A stretch of DNA of 64,000 bases, taken from Paratinospora sagittata. Its lineage: Eukaryota; Streptophyta; Magnoliopsida; Ranunculales; Menispermaceae. The stretch's first letter is position 1. Each line of letters opens with the position of its first letter. Position numbers and translations under genes: made by a program. Shown here piece by piece: positions 1-10,437 of this stretch. The notes below the pieces were generated by a model. That model ran no database searches, had not been told where the DNA came from, and was given only the letters and a program-made list of their open reading frames with translations. The stretch is from contig CM069606.1 in assembly GCA_035771175.1 (NCBI GenBank), positions 28,663,816-28,727,815 of the forward strand, given 5' to 3'.

Positions 1-1095
1 TCCCAAATTGTGGGAACTCAAACCTTCTCAGCTGGACCAAATGTTTGGGCAAAAGTCCACCATGGCCAAAGCTTTCCCAAAAGTAATACTAGGGTAAGTT
101 CAAGGACCCTAATGTACACCACATAGGTGACATGCAAGGTCTAGCTCAACCTTCAACCAAACACGCAAGCCAACCTCATGGAACTTAGAAAATCTCAGCA
201 CAAATGCCCTTAATCCAAACTATGTGGAGCAACTCAACCAAAAATGCAAGATTCAAGTGCTAAAGGGATGAAAATCATACCTTGGAGGTTTAAGAAATCC
301 AAACCCTAGCTCAAACCACCTTTAACCCACCATTTTCCCTCTTCTCTTCAGCTAAGAAAACCAGAGAGAAGTTGCAAAAATGAAAGAGAACTCATGCTTG
401 GTGTATATAAGGTGAATGGTGGGCCCCACACAAAATAAAACACAATTTAATAAAGAAACAATTTCTTACTGCAATTACTTTCACTTAGATGATCAATTTC
501 TTACAAAATACTCACCAATTTAGCATCTTAACCGTTTAAAATTTTTAGAAGTAAGTTGCCAAGCTTCAGGTAAAATTTCGGCTCAATCCAACGGTCGAAA
601 TACGAGATCCTTTGATCAAAACTGCGTAAGAAAATTGGCAAATCTGAGTAGTTATGTTTGGAAGCTTATAACTCACAGTAGACAACTCCGATCAAGATCT
701 TCACCGTTCAGAATGAAGATCTATCATATAAGGATAAGCTGGCAAAATTTCAGCTTAATCAAAATAAGGATCTAGGAGATCAAGCCATTGATATAATCAG
801 TTACAAAATTTCTTCCTCTCCATATATATATATTATTTTTTTATTATTTTCCGCTCTTCGCCATTCCGAAATCAAAGCAAGGCATACCTTATATGAATTT
901 TTATGTAAATCGTGTTTCGAACGCAATCGTGAGGTCAGTGTTGCGATAGGGGGCATGCATCTCGAGGTCATAATCAATTTGACCTTTTTAATTCTTAAGG
1001 TACAGGCAACCGAACCGTTACCAGATCGGGTCCATTTGGCTTCTAAGCCTAGGGAATTTTGAACCAACAAAATATGTTGGGATTCTACTAGTCAA
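1..1095. other. Decayed repeat sequence, no gene seen
   Basis: No convincing coding region. A minus-strand frame at 801-1070 (89 codons) has no recognisable motif and sits in sequence that reads like retroelement leader or LTR. A TATA-like string near 412 faces either way. Because a decayed primer-binding site lies just to the right (1096-1111), this stretch is probably the internal 5' side of a minus-strand LTR element, but I cannot assign a gag to it. Confidence 0.4.
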
Positions 1096-1111
1096 TCTGA
1101 CAATGACACCA
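1096..1111 (-). other. Decayed primer-binding site
   Basis: On the minus strand this reads TGGTGTCATTGTCAGA. It resembles the TGGCGCC-type primer site of Tat/Athila gypsy elements after several C-to-T and G-to-A changes. It lies a few bases inside the LTR that follows, in the right place and orientation. The match is imperfect, so the lineage assignment is an inference. Confidence 0.4.
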
Positions 1112-1120
1112 AAAACTTTA

Positions 1121-2636
1121 TGTGGAATATTTCACTTCGCAAGTGTACGAATATCAAGTTATAATATATACCGGTGAATACCAGATTATCGTCCACAAAG
1201 ATTGGTAAATCTGTGTTTTAATACCCAAAATTATACTAACTCTAAGTTTTATCTAGATGATTAATATTTGATGGATTGAGTACCAAAAGTAAAATAAGTA
1301 ACAATTAAAACTAAACGATGTAATTTGGATAGAAAATAGAGAAAATCAATGATTAAAAACTCTAGAGCATTAATATCAGTATGTTTTCAATTATGGTTTT
1401 CAAAATGTCATGTAAATGATTAATTCATGGATTTATAAATCATAGATCTAATTCAATTAAACCCCTCTTCCAAGTGATAGTTCAATTATCTATGCTCAAT
1501 ACATTAATTCCCTTTTCCAAGTGATAAACCAATGAATTAAACATGCATTAAGATTTGGGACCTATTTTTAAATGATTTCCAAGGGCTTTGTAGGTTTCCC
1601 AACACGATACAATAACCCTAGGTTGCAATTTCCCTAATCCAATTCAATATCCCCTTTTCCAAGTGATAGATATCAAATCTAAGGTCATCCAAAATGTGGC
1701 CAGAAATTTGTAAGCATTAAGAGTTGGAAATTGCAGATAAACCCACATAATCAATCAAGAACATACAATCAATAATCGAACCATAAAATCAACATAGATC
1801 AATTAAACCACTGGATCAAATGTTTAGCTCATATTCAAATACATGAGTACAAGAGAGATATTCAAAGAAGAAATCATAAAACCCAAGTTCTAACTGAAGT
1901 AAAAGTAGAGAAAACCCCTTTCTTCTTCAAGCTAGAACCTGCAACTCTTCCTTCCTTGTCTTCTTCTCTTGCCTCCTTTTCTTAACCCTAACTAGTTGCT
2001 CTCTAATTCTACTAGGATGAAAGATATCTCTAGATTAACCATAAAATGAGATTATATACATAAGTGGGGAAAAGACAAAAAAGGGAAAAACAAAAATAGC
2101 CAAAAAAATAAAATTGGCGTTTAAAATTCGCAATTGAGCGCTGCGGCGCTACACACAAGTTATCGCAAAGTTTTTCGCTTTGAGCATTGCGGCGCTCAAA
2201 GAGCTTCTTTTCCTCTTTTTTCTCTTGCTTCTTTGTGTGGACTTAGCCATTTTTCTGGCTTTTTCTCTTGGTTCTTTGGTTCATCTTTTACACTTTTCTT
2301 TGACATGGTCTTGTCACCCTTTGAACCACATTACATCCCACTTTTTGGCTCTTTGTTTACCTACAAAACAAAGTATAAACAATTGTAAATTCTATGCAAT
2401 TAATCAAAGTATTTAACTAAAATGAAATGCACTCAAAGTATATGACTTCTATGATATTAACAAGTAATAAAATGTTATTTATTCATGATAAGAACCTATA
2501 AAAGTTTAAGATAAAGCCTAAATGAACCTAAAACAATTAAGTATGCAATTCATGCAAAAAATATATAAAAACTAAGCAAATGCAGCTAAAAGTCTATCAA
2601 ATTAACATGCAAACTAACTACTAAAACAACTTATCA
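1121..2636 (-). mobile_element. LTR of a Tat/Athila-like gypsy element (5' LTR, minus orientation)
   Basis: The segment starts TGTGG and ends TTATCA on the plus strand, so it has TG...CA ends. It begins beside the primer-site-like sequence and contains three copies of a CCAAGTGATAG motif (about 1470, 1515 and 1655). Its opening part (CGCAAG, then ATATCAAGTTATAATA and TATCGTCC) is shared with another LTR at 53906-54532, which shows it is one end of a repeat family. GAGCGCTGCGGCGCT and GAGCATTGCGGCGCTC occur as a pair at 2136-2204, in what would be U3. No coding sequence is evident. Confidence 0.5.
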
Positions 2637-3304
2637 GAGCTCAACAACTTAGTGAGGTCAAGCAGGAGAAACGGGCTTACATGCTTAATAATAAGTACAG
2701 AACAACAGTCATCTGAAAGTTATGCCACAACAATACAATCAAGCAATGATGATGAAAAGTGGCCACACGACCTCACAGGCCAGACATAATGCAACTCGCA
2801 ACCTGTGAGCCGAGGCGCCAATGAAACATGAAGCAACTGAGAGATCTCATGAGTTCCAGTGCTAACCAGCGACAGAGCCACCTCATGGTCCAGCGTAACG
2901 ACATAGCACCCATGGGTTCAATGTAACGACTGCCTTAATCATGGTCCAATGTAACGACATAGCACCCATGATTAATATATATAATAATTGTAAAAACCCA
3001 TGGTCCAGCATAACGACATAGAAACCCATGGTTATAATATATAATACATTTTGTAAAATAGTTTTTCATGCATGAAGTATAACATGGTAACATTTATGAT
3101 GCATGATGCTATGTAAATTATCATTAAACAAGTAAGAGAAGCAAACCTAGCCTTCATTCCTCACCTTAACTCGTGTAGTGGAGTCGCCTTGACGAACCTT
3201 CCGACGAAATGCCTATCTTTCAAAAGCACAAGAAAAGAGAGAGAGACAAAAAAATACGCAAGAGGGAGAGCAAGAGGGAGAGAGAAGGTGAGAGGGCGGG
3301 GTAA

Positions 3305-3356
3305 GCAAGGGGTGCTCCCCCCTCTCTCGTATTTATAGGGGGGAGCACCCCCTTGC
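3305..3356 (-). promoter_or_regulatory. LTR TATA box in the loop of a G/C-rich inverted repeat
   Basis: The left arm (3305-3322) and right arm (3338-3356) are complementary over about 18 bp with one extra base. The 15-nt loop contains TATTTATA on plus, which is TATAAATA on minus. It is the likely core promoter of the minus-strand LTR. The arms are runs such as GGGTGCTCCCCCC, so the DNA could extrude or the transcript template could fold. Confidence 0.6.
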
Positions 3357-3884
3357 TCCCTCTATTTAAGGGGGTCGTTCCCCATGTTGTTGTGGGGAAA
3401 GAGGGGGCTGGCCCCTCCCCCATTTATATATAACATATAATATATATTATATAACTAATATATATTATATAATGTGGTATATATACAATATTAACGTATA
3501 ATATATGTACATTATTTGTATTATAATATTAACATGATGTATACTTATAATGTTAATAATACGGACATCCTTCACTATCTATTAGTGCATGGGCTACTTC
3601 ATTAGGCACGTGCTTGGGTACTTCATTGAGCAAATGTACGTACTTTTGTGAATACCCCTTTTGGGTATTCTTTGGTCTCAATTCGAAGGTCCTTTATTCA
3701 AGGTTCTAATTTCATGTTGTGTTGAGTGCTCATGTGAGTACTGTTTCACGACATTATGTCATTTGTGCTAGATAATGATGTATTATCTAATTGAAGTAAT
3801 TTATCTGATCTTATATATAATATTATATGTATATATCTTATATATCTTATGTTATAATATCTTATTATATATCTCATATATAAC

Positions 3885-3921
<37 letters not shown>

Positions 3922-4725
3922 TGTATATCATATATACCTTATATATAATATTATCTTATATATATCTTATATTATCCTTAAGACAATATTGTATATATAA
4001 TCTTGTATATATCTTATATATTAACATTATAAAATACATATATCTCATATCATATTGTAATATTAACCTTATATAATATTAACGTTACGTTCATATGTGA
4101 TGTTAATATTATATATATTAATAATACTATAAAAATGATTTAACAGTATGAATCCTACATTGTCTGGTAGTTTTTGTTGGAGAAAATGTGAAAAATTTTG
4201 GAGTGTGACAAGGGTACTTGTGGAGAGGGTGATCTTTATACCGTTTACTTCCATAGTGACGGTGAGGGCCTCATTTAAAGGAGCAAAATTTTACGCATGC
4301 ATATTTGAATAAAACTGTCTAATGGGAGTTCCGAAAACGTAGCCTTCCAGCTTTATAACGAGGGTCCATTGTAGTGTGCTTAGCTTGTCGTGAACCTAGG
4401 GGTGGTACTCTGACGGAAGGTTCACAAGTCTCCCAGTGCCATTTTCGCAACTAGAGAATGGATCGCTATCCACATCTTGCACCTTACATTTGTTACGCTG
4501 GGAAGGTCCTTTTTTTTTTGAAAGAAAGGTCTTTTCGAAAGAAATAGTTTAGAAAACAAGTATCTTTCTGAAAACTAAAAGAAAAATTGGAAATTTGGGG
4601 TTTTTTTTTTGGGAGTTGTAGAGAAGGAAGGGAGGGGAGGGATGTGGGGAAATTAAGACCCCCGCCAAATACATTTTGAAAATTCCATTTTGTGTGAAAA
4701 ACACCTACATCGGTTACAAGATCAT

Positions 4726-4737
4726 GTTTTGATATTA
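4726..4737 (-). other. Possible decayed Met-tRNA primer-binding site
   Basis: Minus strand reads TAATATCAAAAC, against TGGTATCAGAGC for the initiator Met-tRNA site. Eight of 12 bases match and all four differences are G-to-A. It lies 7 nt inside the LTR beginning at 4745. If real, that LTR is a 5' LTR whose internal region ran leftwards and is now lost or unrecognisable. Confidence 0.35.
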
Positions 4738-5332
4738 TTTATATTGTCACACCCTGCCTAGTCCAGAAATAATACAACTGTTCGATAATAACTACAACAT
4801 TTAACGTGGCAGGGTATGACAATATGAAATTGCAACAGAAGTATGGGCCCATAAATATCATTCCATTTCATTAATATTAATGTTTCAAAAAAGAGTAGCC
4901 AAAATGATGGTTTACATCGGGTCCCCATGGAGATAAAATAAAATTAAAGGACATGCCAAAAGATATGTGGCCAGTGCCACCAAAAAGATTACATGGGGTA
5001 GACTCGGTGTACAAAAAGATAAATCCCAATGTGAGTTGAGACTGGCAACCACCCCTTACACAAATCAACCCTGACCCATCTCAGTTCCCTGAAAAATGTT
5101 AGCAACGAGGTAAGCTTAACAACTCAGTGGATCAAGCAAGTTAAACACAACTTATACAGAACAATAATAATAACAATACATGAATCATTAAGCATTAAGC
5201 ATGTCAATCCACAACAATACAATCAAGAATCATATAGTAGCTACACGGTACCACGGGCCGAGTGTAGCGCAACTCCAAGGCACCATGGTCTGAGACTTTA
5301 AGTATATCATAGAGCAGCTACAGAACACCGAG

Positions 5333-6542
5333 TGTAATACCATAAAAATCCACAACCCTAAAATCCTACAAAAAAACAACTAATTAGAAAATATCATAAA
5401 AGTCCAAAGGCAAAATGGTTGATACACCTAATTGGTAATAATCATTAAAGTCTAAGGGCAAAGTGGTAAATTTTCCTAACTTGTAAATACTAGAAAGTCT
5501 GAGGGAAAATTGGTAAATTCAACTGACTTGTTATTATCATAAAAGTCTAAGGGCAAAATGTTCAATTTACCTAGTGGTAAATAAGGAAAACATACAGGGG
5601 CCAAATAGTAAATTCACCTTCGAGGGCAAAATGGTAAATTTGCATGTAAGGAAAAAATGGTAAATTTACACCTATGGGCAAAATGGTAAATTTACACCTA
5701 TGGGCGAAATGGTAAATTTGCCTACTTGTAATTATCCGAAATGATCAAGGGCAAAAGAGTTTTAGTAAAAAGACTGGAGAAATTCTAACAGCGGGGAGTC
5801 CCTAGCGAAATTAAGGTGAAAATGATTCTTTAAGTTTCTGTTCTTTATACATTTCTTTAGTTTATGTACTTTTTGTATTCTATTGTATTATGTAAGCATG
5901 AGTATTGGGTGTCGGTTTGCTCACGTTGAAAGCCAAACGCAACCGATGGGTGATGGTTGGCCCACACCAAATGCAACCAGAAAATGTATACCTTATGTGG
6001 AAATATCCTAAGGAAAATGCTGGAAAATTCATTATTATCAATATGACCATACTGTTGAATTGATTGTTTTGCTTGTAATACTGTGATGAGTAGTTGACTA
6101 CATGTACTAACGTTTGTATAAAGTGTGGGAACTTCAAGAAGACCTACTGGGCTTTTAGCTCACCCTCCTTACTATATCTCAGGAAACTAGTTATGCCGTA
6201 CAAGGGGGTTGTTGCTGGCTGGGAAACAGAAGAAAAGATGCAAGAAGATGTGTGGGTCGTGAGCACATTGGGATTTTATGGTACAAAAAACTAGAATAAA
6301 TAAAAGTAGTGAGGTCGTCAGGTGGTACAATGAAATGGCTCTATCAGCCGTATATATGTTATATGTGTATATATATACATACGTGATGTTAATAAAAGCG
6401 AAGTTTAAGAAATTTAGTTCATTTGTGCACCCAATTTGTGTACGTGTTGGTGTAATTTTGACATTACAATTGCTTACATTTGGATCAAAAGAGAACAAAT
6501 TGGGAAAAAGAAAAAGAACGGAATACAAATTGGGGTGTTACA
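5333..6542 (+). mobile_element. Solo-like gypsy LTR, plus orientation
   Basis: It starts TGTAATACC and ends GGGGTGTTACA (1210 bp) and interrupts the surrounding LTR. The phrase ACTGGGCTTTTAGCTCA at 6146-6162 is, from memory, common in Tekay-type LTRs. No primer site or polypurine tract flanks it, so it looks like a solo LTR. Flanks CCGAG and TCACG do not match as a target duplication, so the boundaries or history are uncertain. Frames inside (for example 6187-6528 minus) have no protein motif. Confidence 0.55.
5340..5770 (+). repeat. Minisatellite in U3 of the gypsy LTR
   Basis: About ten imperfect copies of GGGCAAAATGGTAAAT. Early copies are about 60 bp apart with A+T-rich filler; from about 5610 they close up to about 26-28 bp. 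This is an LTR-internal repeat upstream of the presumed promoter, not coding sequence. Confidence 0.8.
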
Positions 6543-7249
6543 TCACGGGTCGAGCGCATCAACATCACATGGTAGTCATAATGCACCATGGGTCGAGCGC
6601 ATCAACATGACATGGTAGTCACAATGCACCATGTGTCGAGCGCAACCCAGCTTCGAGCCACCATGTCCCGGGTACTATAGGCGGCTAAACGATCCGACAG
6701 GCCGAGCTCATTGTAGCTCTAAGGCCCCATGGGTCCAACCCCTTAAGTATATAACAAGTGTATGAATATGATAAAATGCATGAGATAGTAAAGTATGGTA
6801 ACAATGTAAATGAGCAATGCAATGTCATCATTATTATAAAGATAAGATATGCAAACGTAGGCTTTCATCCCCACCTTCAAAGTTCATACACTCAGTTACC
6901 GGAAGCCCGTGTCTTCGAAGGTGAAAGGGTGCAAGAGTTTGAGGGTTTGGAAGGGGGAGATGGGTCCCCCATTTATAGAAAATCCGGTCAAGAGTGGAAG
7001 TGCCCACCTGGGCACGTGCTTGGGTATGTGCTCAGGCACTTCCTCTTCTCACATGGCACAAAAAGGGGAAGTGCCCTTGCACGTACCTGGGCAAGTGCCT
7101 GGGTATGTGCCCTTGGTACTTCCCATGTCCTTTGGCCGCTTGCTCGGGGTTTTTTGGTACTGTGATTGAGTGTCTTCCACTGTGTATTGGTTTGTGTATT
7201 ATTGTTAAATTATTTGGTTAACAAGTGGTCAAATTTTAGGGGTGTTACA

Positions 7250-7720
7250 AAGAGTCAGTGTCCAGTTCAATTGATACAGAATGCCCCAGTAGCTTTGACC
7301 AGTGTGATCCTACCCAACTTTAGAGAACAAGTTAAAGTAGTCATAGGATCAGATCCAGAGACCAATAGAACATTGATAGAAGGTATGATCAACATTTCAC
7401 TATTAAATATTTTTTGATTAATTACTAGATCTACCTGGTCTTTTATGTCTGGTAATATGGTAGGTAGATTGTATTTATCTTATGTCAGGACTAGTACATC
7501 ATTGATTTTGAGTACAGTTGCAGGAGAAAGAGTCTACCTTAATATGGTCTATGAACATTGCGTGATAAAATGTGAGGGTCATGAGATAATTATGGACCTT
7601 ATAATATTAAGACTTTTGGAGTTGGATACTCTATTGGGTATGGATTGGCTGGCCACCTTTCATGCTCAGGTGGAGTGTCTCTCCAAAATGAAGTAATATT
7701 CTAAATGACCAGATAATCCT
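7250..7720 (+). pseudogene. Gypsy gag end and aspartic protease remnant
   Basis: Two frames (7166-7417 and 7445-7696) together give a chromovirus-type protease. The second ends with LDTLLGMDWLATFHAQVEC, which is the conserved C-terminal LGMDWL block of plant gypsy proteases. The active-site block, normally DSG or DPG followed by THSF, is reduced to ITRSTWSF with an upstream stop, so the catalytic Asp is gone. This opens the plus-strand pol remnant that runs to 10390; its 5' part was cut off by the LTR ending at 7249. Confidence 0.75.
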
Positions 7721-7849
7721 CATTTTGAGTATCGAGGACTAATTTCCTTGAAGCCTTCTACCTTAGATAGGTTGGCTATTGATGAGGAGACTAAGAACAT
7801 GGCTAGTACAACGCCATTTGACAAGAGGAAATAAGGCATTCAGTTGATT

Positions 7850-8800
7850 GAAATTCCTATGATAAGTAAGTACCTTGATGTATTTTTTGATAATTTATTA
7901 GGATTATCACGTAGGCTAGAGATTGACGACACTATAAACCTAATGCCAAGTATAATACTTATCTCCATCCCAACACATAAAAGGCACCTAAGGAATTGTA
8001 GGAACTCCATGTACAATTAGAGGAGTTGGTGGAAAAAAGGATTTATTATCCTTAATAAGTCACCCTGGAGAGCATTTGTGGTAATGTGAAAATGAAGTAC
8101 GGTAGGGTACGTTTGTGTATAGATTACCCGTAAGTGAATAGGGTGGCAATAAAGAAAAAATATCCTCTACCATGGATAGATAGTTGAATTCGATTAACTG
8201 AATGGAGCCAAATTTTTCTTTGAGTCCGCTCTGTGATCTAAGCACCATCAGTTGAGAATTCGAGAAGAGGATGTAACGAAGACTACTTTTAAGACAAGAT
8301 ATGGACATTATGAATTTCTGGTAATAGCCATTTGGTTTAATTAATGCTTTAGCCATGTTCATGGATTTGATGCAGTGGGTATACAAACCATATCTTGGTC
8401 ATTTCATAGTCTTCAGTGATGACATATGCATTTATTTCAGGTCTCGAGAGGAGCATCAATAGCACCTCATAATTACACTGCAGACATAAACCCAAATTGT
8501 GTGTCAAGCTCAGTAAATGCAAGTTTTGGATAAATGAAGTAAAATTTCTAGGTCACGTGGTTAGAGTAAATGGTATCTCTAGAAATGTTGCAAAGGTCAA
8601 AGTGATCATAGATTGGTTGAGACCGAATCCATTGACAGAAATCAGGAGTTCTTTGGGATTAACCGAGTATTATAGAAGGTGCATGGAGGGATTCTTAAAG
8701 CTAGTTGCTCCACTCACTAAGCTAACCCAGAAGAATGTTTCATATGTGTGGACAGTTGCATATGAGGAGGCTTTCACAGAATTGGAAATGAAGAACTGAG
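7850..8800 (+). pseudogene. Gypsy reverse transcriptase remnant
   Basis: Broken by many stops and shifts but readable in order. Around 8090-8170 is a damaged CIDYRxLN and NKYPLPWID block. Around 8270-8360 is [10 protein letters not shown] followed by a damaged PFGLTNA. Around 8395-8440 is HFIVFSDDICIYFRSREEH, where the usual FIDD box has become FSDD; both Asp are present. The open frame 8497-8799 is the thumb/connection: KLSKCKFWINEVKFLGHVV, then EIRSSLGLTEYYRR and PLTKLTQKNV. It belongs to the same pol as the protease upstream and RNase H downstream. Confidence 0.85.
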
Positions 8801-9240
8801 TACTATAACAATGTTAGTATTTCTAGAACCTAGGAAATTAGTTGTGATTTATACAGATATATCACGTTCTGGTCTGGATCATGTGTTGATGTAGGAGGAT
8901 AGGATGATTGCTTATGTATCTAGATAGTTAAAGGTACATGTAAAGAACTATCTTGTCCATGATTGGGAAATTGGTTACAATAGTGTTTGTTTTGAAATTG
9001 TGAGGGCACCACCTCTACAGTGAAAGGTTCACACTATTTTCAAATTATAAGAGTCTGAAATGATTTTTTGATTAGAAATAAACTGAATATGAGGCAATAA
9101 ATGTGGCTATAACTTCTGAGAGATTATGACTTCACGTTGAAGTATATCCTAGGAAAGACCAATGTAGTTGCTGATGCATTGAGCAGGGAACATGCTGAGA
9201 CTGGAGTGGCAACTTGCCAGTTGGCCACTAGTGGTAGTTG
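8801..9240 (+). pseudogene. Gypsy RNase H remnant
   Basis: Reading across shifts gives VVIYTDISRSGLDHVLM, then DRMIAYVSR and LKVHVKNYLVHDWE, the first catalytic Asp (YTD) and the KNYPVHDLE helix. Later pieces match the CDHKSLKY, LNMRQR and [12 protein letters not shown] blocks, ending at ADALSREHAETG near 9190. Several in-frame stops (for example VLM followed by a stop) make it non-functional. It continues directly from the RT remnant. Confidence 0.8.
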
Positions 9241-9280
9241 GTAGAGAGTGAGATATAGTTATGAGTGAACTCTCTAGTAC

Positions 9281-9720
9281 TCCACATGACTATATTTGTG
9301 CTCAGATGTATGTTTAGTTGACTGATGCTCATATTTAGAGAGTTAAGGATCTATGATAAAATGATTCTGGTATTAGTATTAATGAATCTAAAATTTGCAA
9401 CGTGGATTGTGTTGAATGACAACGGGATTCAGATGGTGTCTTGCAGGTTTTGGGTAGATATGATGTCATTTGGATGACCATTAATGGACTGACAAATTTG
9501 TATATTTCTTCCAATAAACGCCAGAACCCTGTTAATAGACCGAGCAGATTGTATATGTGTGAGATAGTGAGATTTTATGGGGTGTCTGGATGGTTATTAT
9601 GTCGGATTGAGATTCAAGGATTTTATCGAGGTTTGGCAAATGATGCAGACTCGATTTGGGACCCTTCTCCATCTCAGTATGGTATTTTATTCTCAGACTG
9701 GTTGACAGACTGAGAGAGTG
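9281..9720 (+). pseudogene. Gypsy integrase core remnant, zinc finger deleted
   Basis: The frame at 9441-9713 reads GRYDVIWMTINGLTNLY then LYMCEIVRFYGVSGWLL, the start of the integrase core; the first catalytic Asp (usually VDRLTK) is Asn. It ends near FSDWLTD, corresponding to HPQTDGQSE in a scrambled frame. Upstream, about 9285-9340 gives LSSTPHDYICAQM, the usual linker after RNase H, and 9425-9440 gives DSDGVLQ. The HHCC zinc finger that normally lies between DGVLQ and GRYDVIW is missing, an apparent deletion of roughly 100 codons. Confidence 0.75.
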
Positions 9721-10390
9721 ACTTAGATGCTTGAAAGCATGCTCAGGTCTTGTATATTAGGGGTTTGGTGGGAGTTAGAGTGAATATTGTATCTGTGTAA
9801 ACTTGTGTATACCAATAGCTATTAGGCTAGTATAAGAATGGCACCCTTAAGGCTTTGTATAACATGCCTTGTAAATTTCCAACTTGCTTATTAGAATTGT
9901 GGAGTTGTTGTTATTAGTGCCAGAGGTTATTATTGAATACATAGAGTTTGTTTATAATCACCATAGGCCTTTGGAATGTGTTGTGGTTGACCCAGTTTTG
10001 CTAAAGGTCTCAGCACTAAAAAGGATAGATGCGGTTTGGGGTGAAGGGAAACTTGCTCCATAGTTTGTCAAACTACTTGAAATCTTTGAGAGGATTGGTT
10101 CTTTGGATTATAGACTTGCTCTATAGCCCTAGCTTACAAGTGTGTATAATGTCTTCTGCGTGTCCATATTGAGGGAATATTACCCAGACTCGACCTGCAT
10201 TTTGATAGGACTCTGTTGAAAGTTGGGGAGGACATCGAATATAAGGAAAAATTGATATAGATATTTGACAAAAAGCTTCAAAAGCTGAGGAAGGAAGAAA
10301 CTCCATTGGTGAGAGTCAAGTGACAATTTCATAATAATGAGGACCAGATGAGAGAGTAATTTCCAGATCTATTAACCACTTGAGGTATAT
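9721..10390 (+). pseudogene. Gypsy integrase C-terminus and chromodomain-like tail
   Basis: Frames drift, but near 10090-10200 fragments match the FEILERVG, LAYRLALPPxL and VFHVSMLR blocks. Positions 10195-10390 read LHFDRTLLKVGEDIEYKEK, then IFDKKLQKLRKEETPLVRVK, the CHDxF... tail with the chromodomain-type PLVRVxW start. Multiple stops. It ends about 45 bp before the polypurine tract, as expected for the 3' end of a chromovirus pol. Confidence 0.7.
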
Positions 10391-10414
10391 TTTCCTTTAT
10401 TTAATTTTGAGGAT

Positions 10415-10437
10415 GAAATCCCTTAAATTGGGGAGAT
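10415..10437 (+). other. Polypurine tract of the plus-strand gypsy element
   Basis: The string GAAATCCCTTAAATTGGGG followed by AGAT stands immediately before the LTR start TGTAACACC. The same GAGGAYGAAATYCCTTAA...GGGGAGA arrangement occurs at G1 and G2 in this window. Confidence 0.85.

Larger units (their letters stand above)
2637..4744 (-). mobile_element. Decayed gypsy LTR and flanking non-coding sequence
   Basis: Positions 2637-3420 resemble the R-U5 side of the gypsy LTR at 4745-7249 (both carry a string like AACAACTYAGTGRRTCAAGCA and short repeats of CCATGGTCCARYGTAACGAC). A TATA box faces the minus strand at 3330-3337 within a strong inverted repeat. From 3421 to about 4130 the sequence is extremely A+T rich, with a TA run at 3887-3920; the short frames there are translated microsatellite. 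Positions 4140-4740 hold no recognisable gene. A degraded Met-tRNA primer site may lie at 4726-4737. Confidence 0.45.
4745..7249 (-). mobile_element. Gypsy LTR, minus orientation, split by another LTR
   Basis: It starts TGTCACACCCTGCC and ends GGGGTGTTACA, the usual ends of chromovirus LTRs. The host part is 4745-5332 plus 6543-7249 (about 1.3 kb). Its R-U5 side has short repeats around CATGG and GGGTCGAGCGCA; the U3 side holds palindromes of GGAAGTGCCC and CTGGGCAC at 6990-7140. A minus-strand TATA box lies at 6971-6977. The right end abuts a gypsy protease remnant at 7250, so the element landed in an older one. I find no matching 5-bp duplication (TATAT left, AAGAG right). Confidence 0.6.

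Noticed and set aside
2134..2416. Two overlapping plus frames with hydrophobic stretches (possible small membrane protein)
   Set aside because: Located in LTR sequence, opposite to element orientation, hydrophobicity follows from a CTTTTT-rich run.
3746..3931. 61-codon Tyr/Ile-rich frame
   Set aside because: Translation of a TA microsatellite.
6187..6528. 113-codon minus frame and overlapping plus frames in the solo LTR
   Set aside because: No motif, lies over promoter and R region of an LTR, composition matches A+T-rich LTR sequence.
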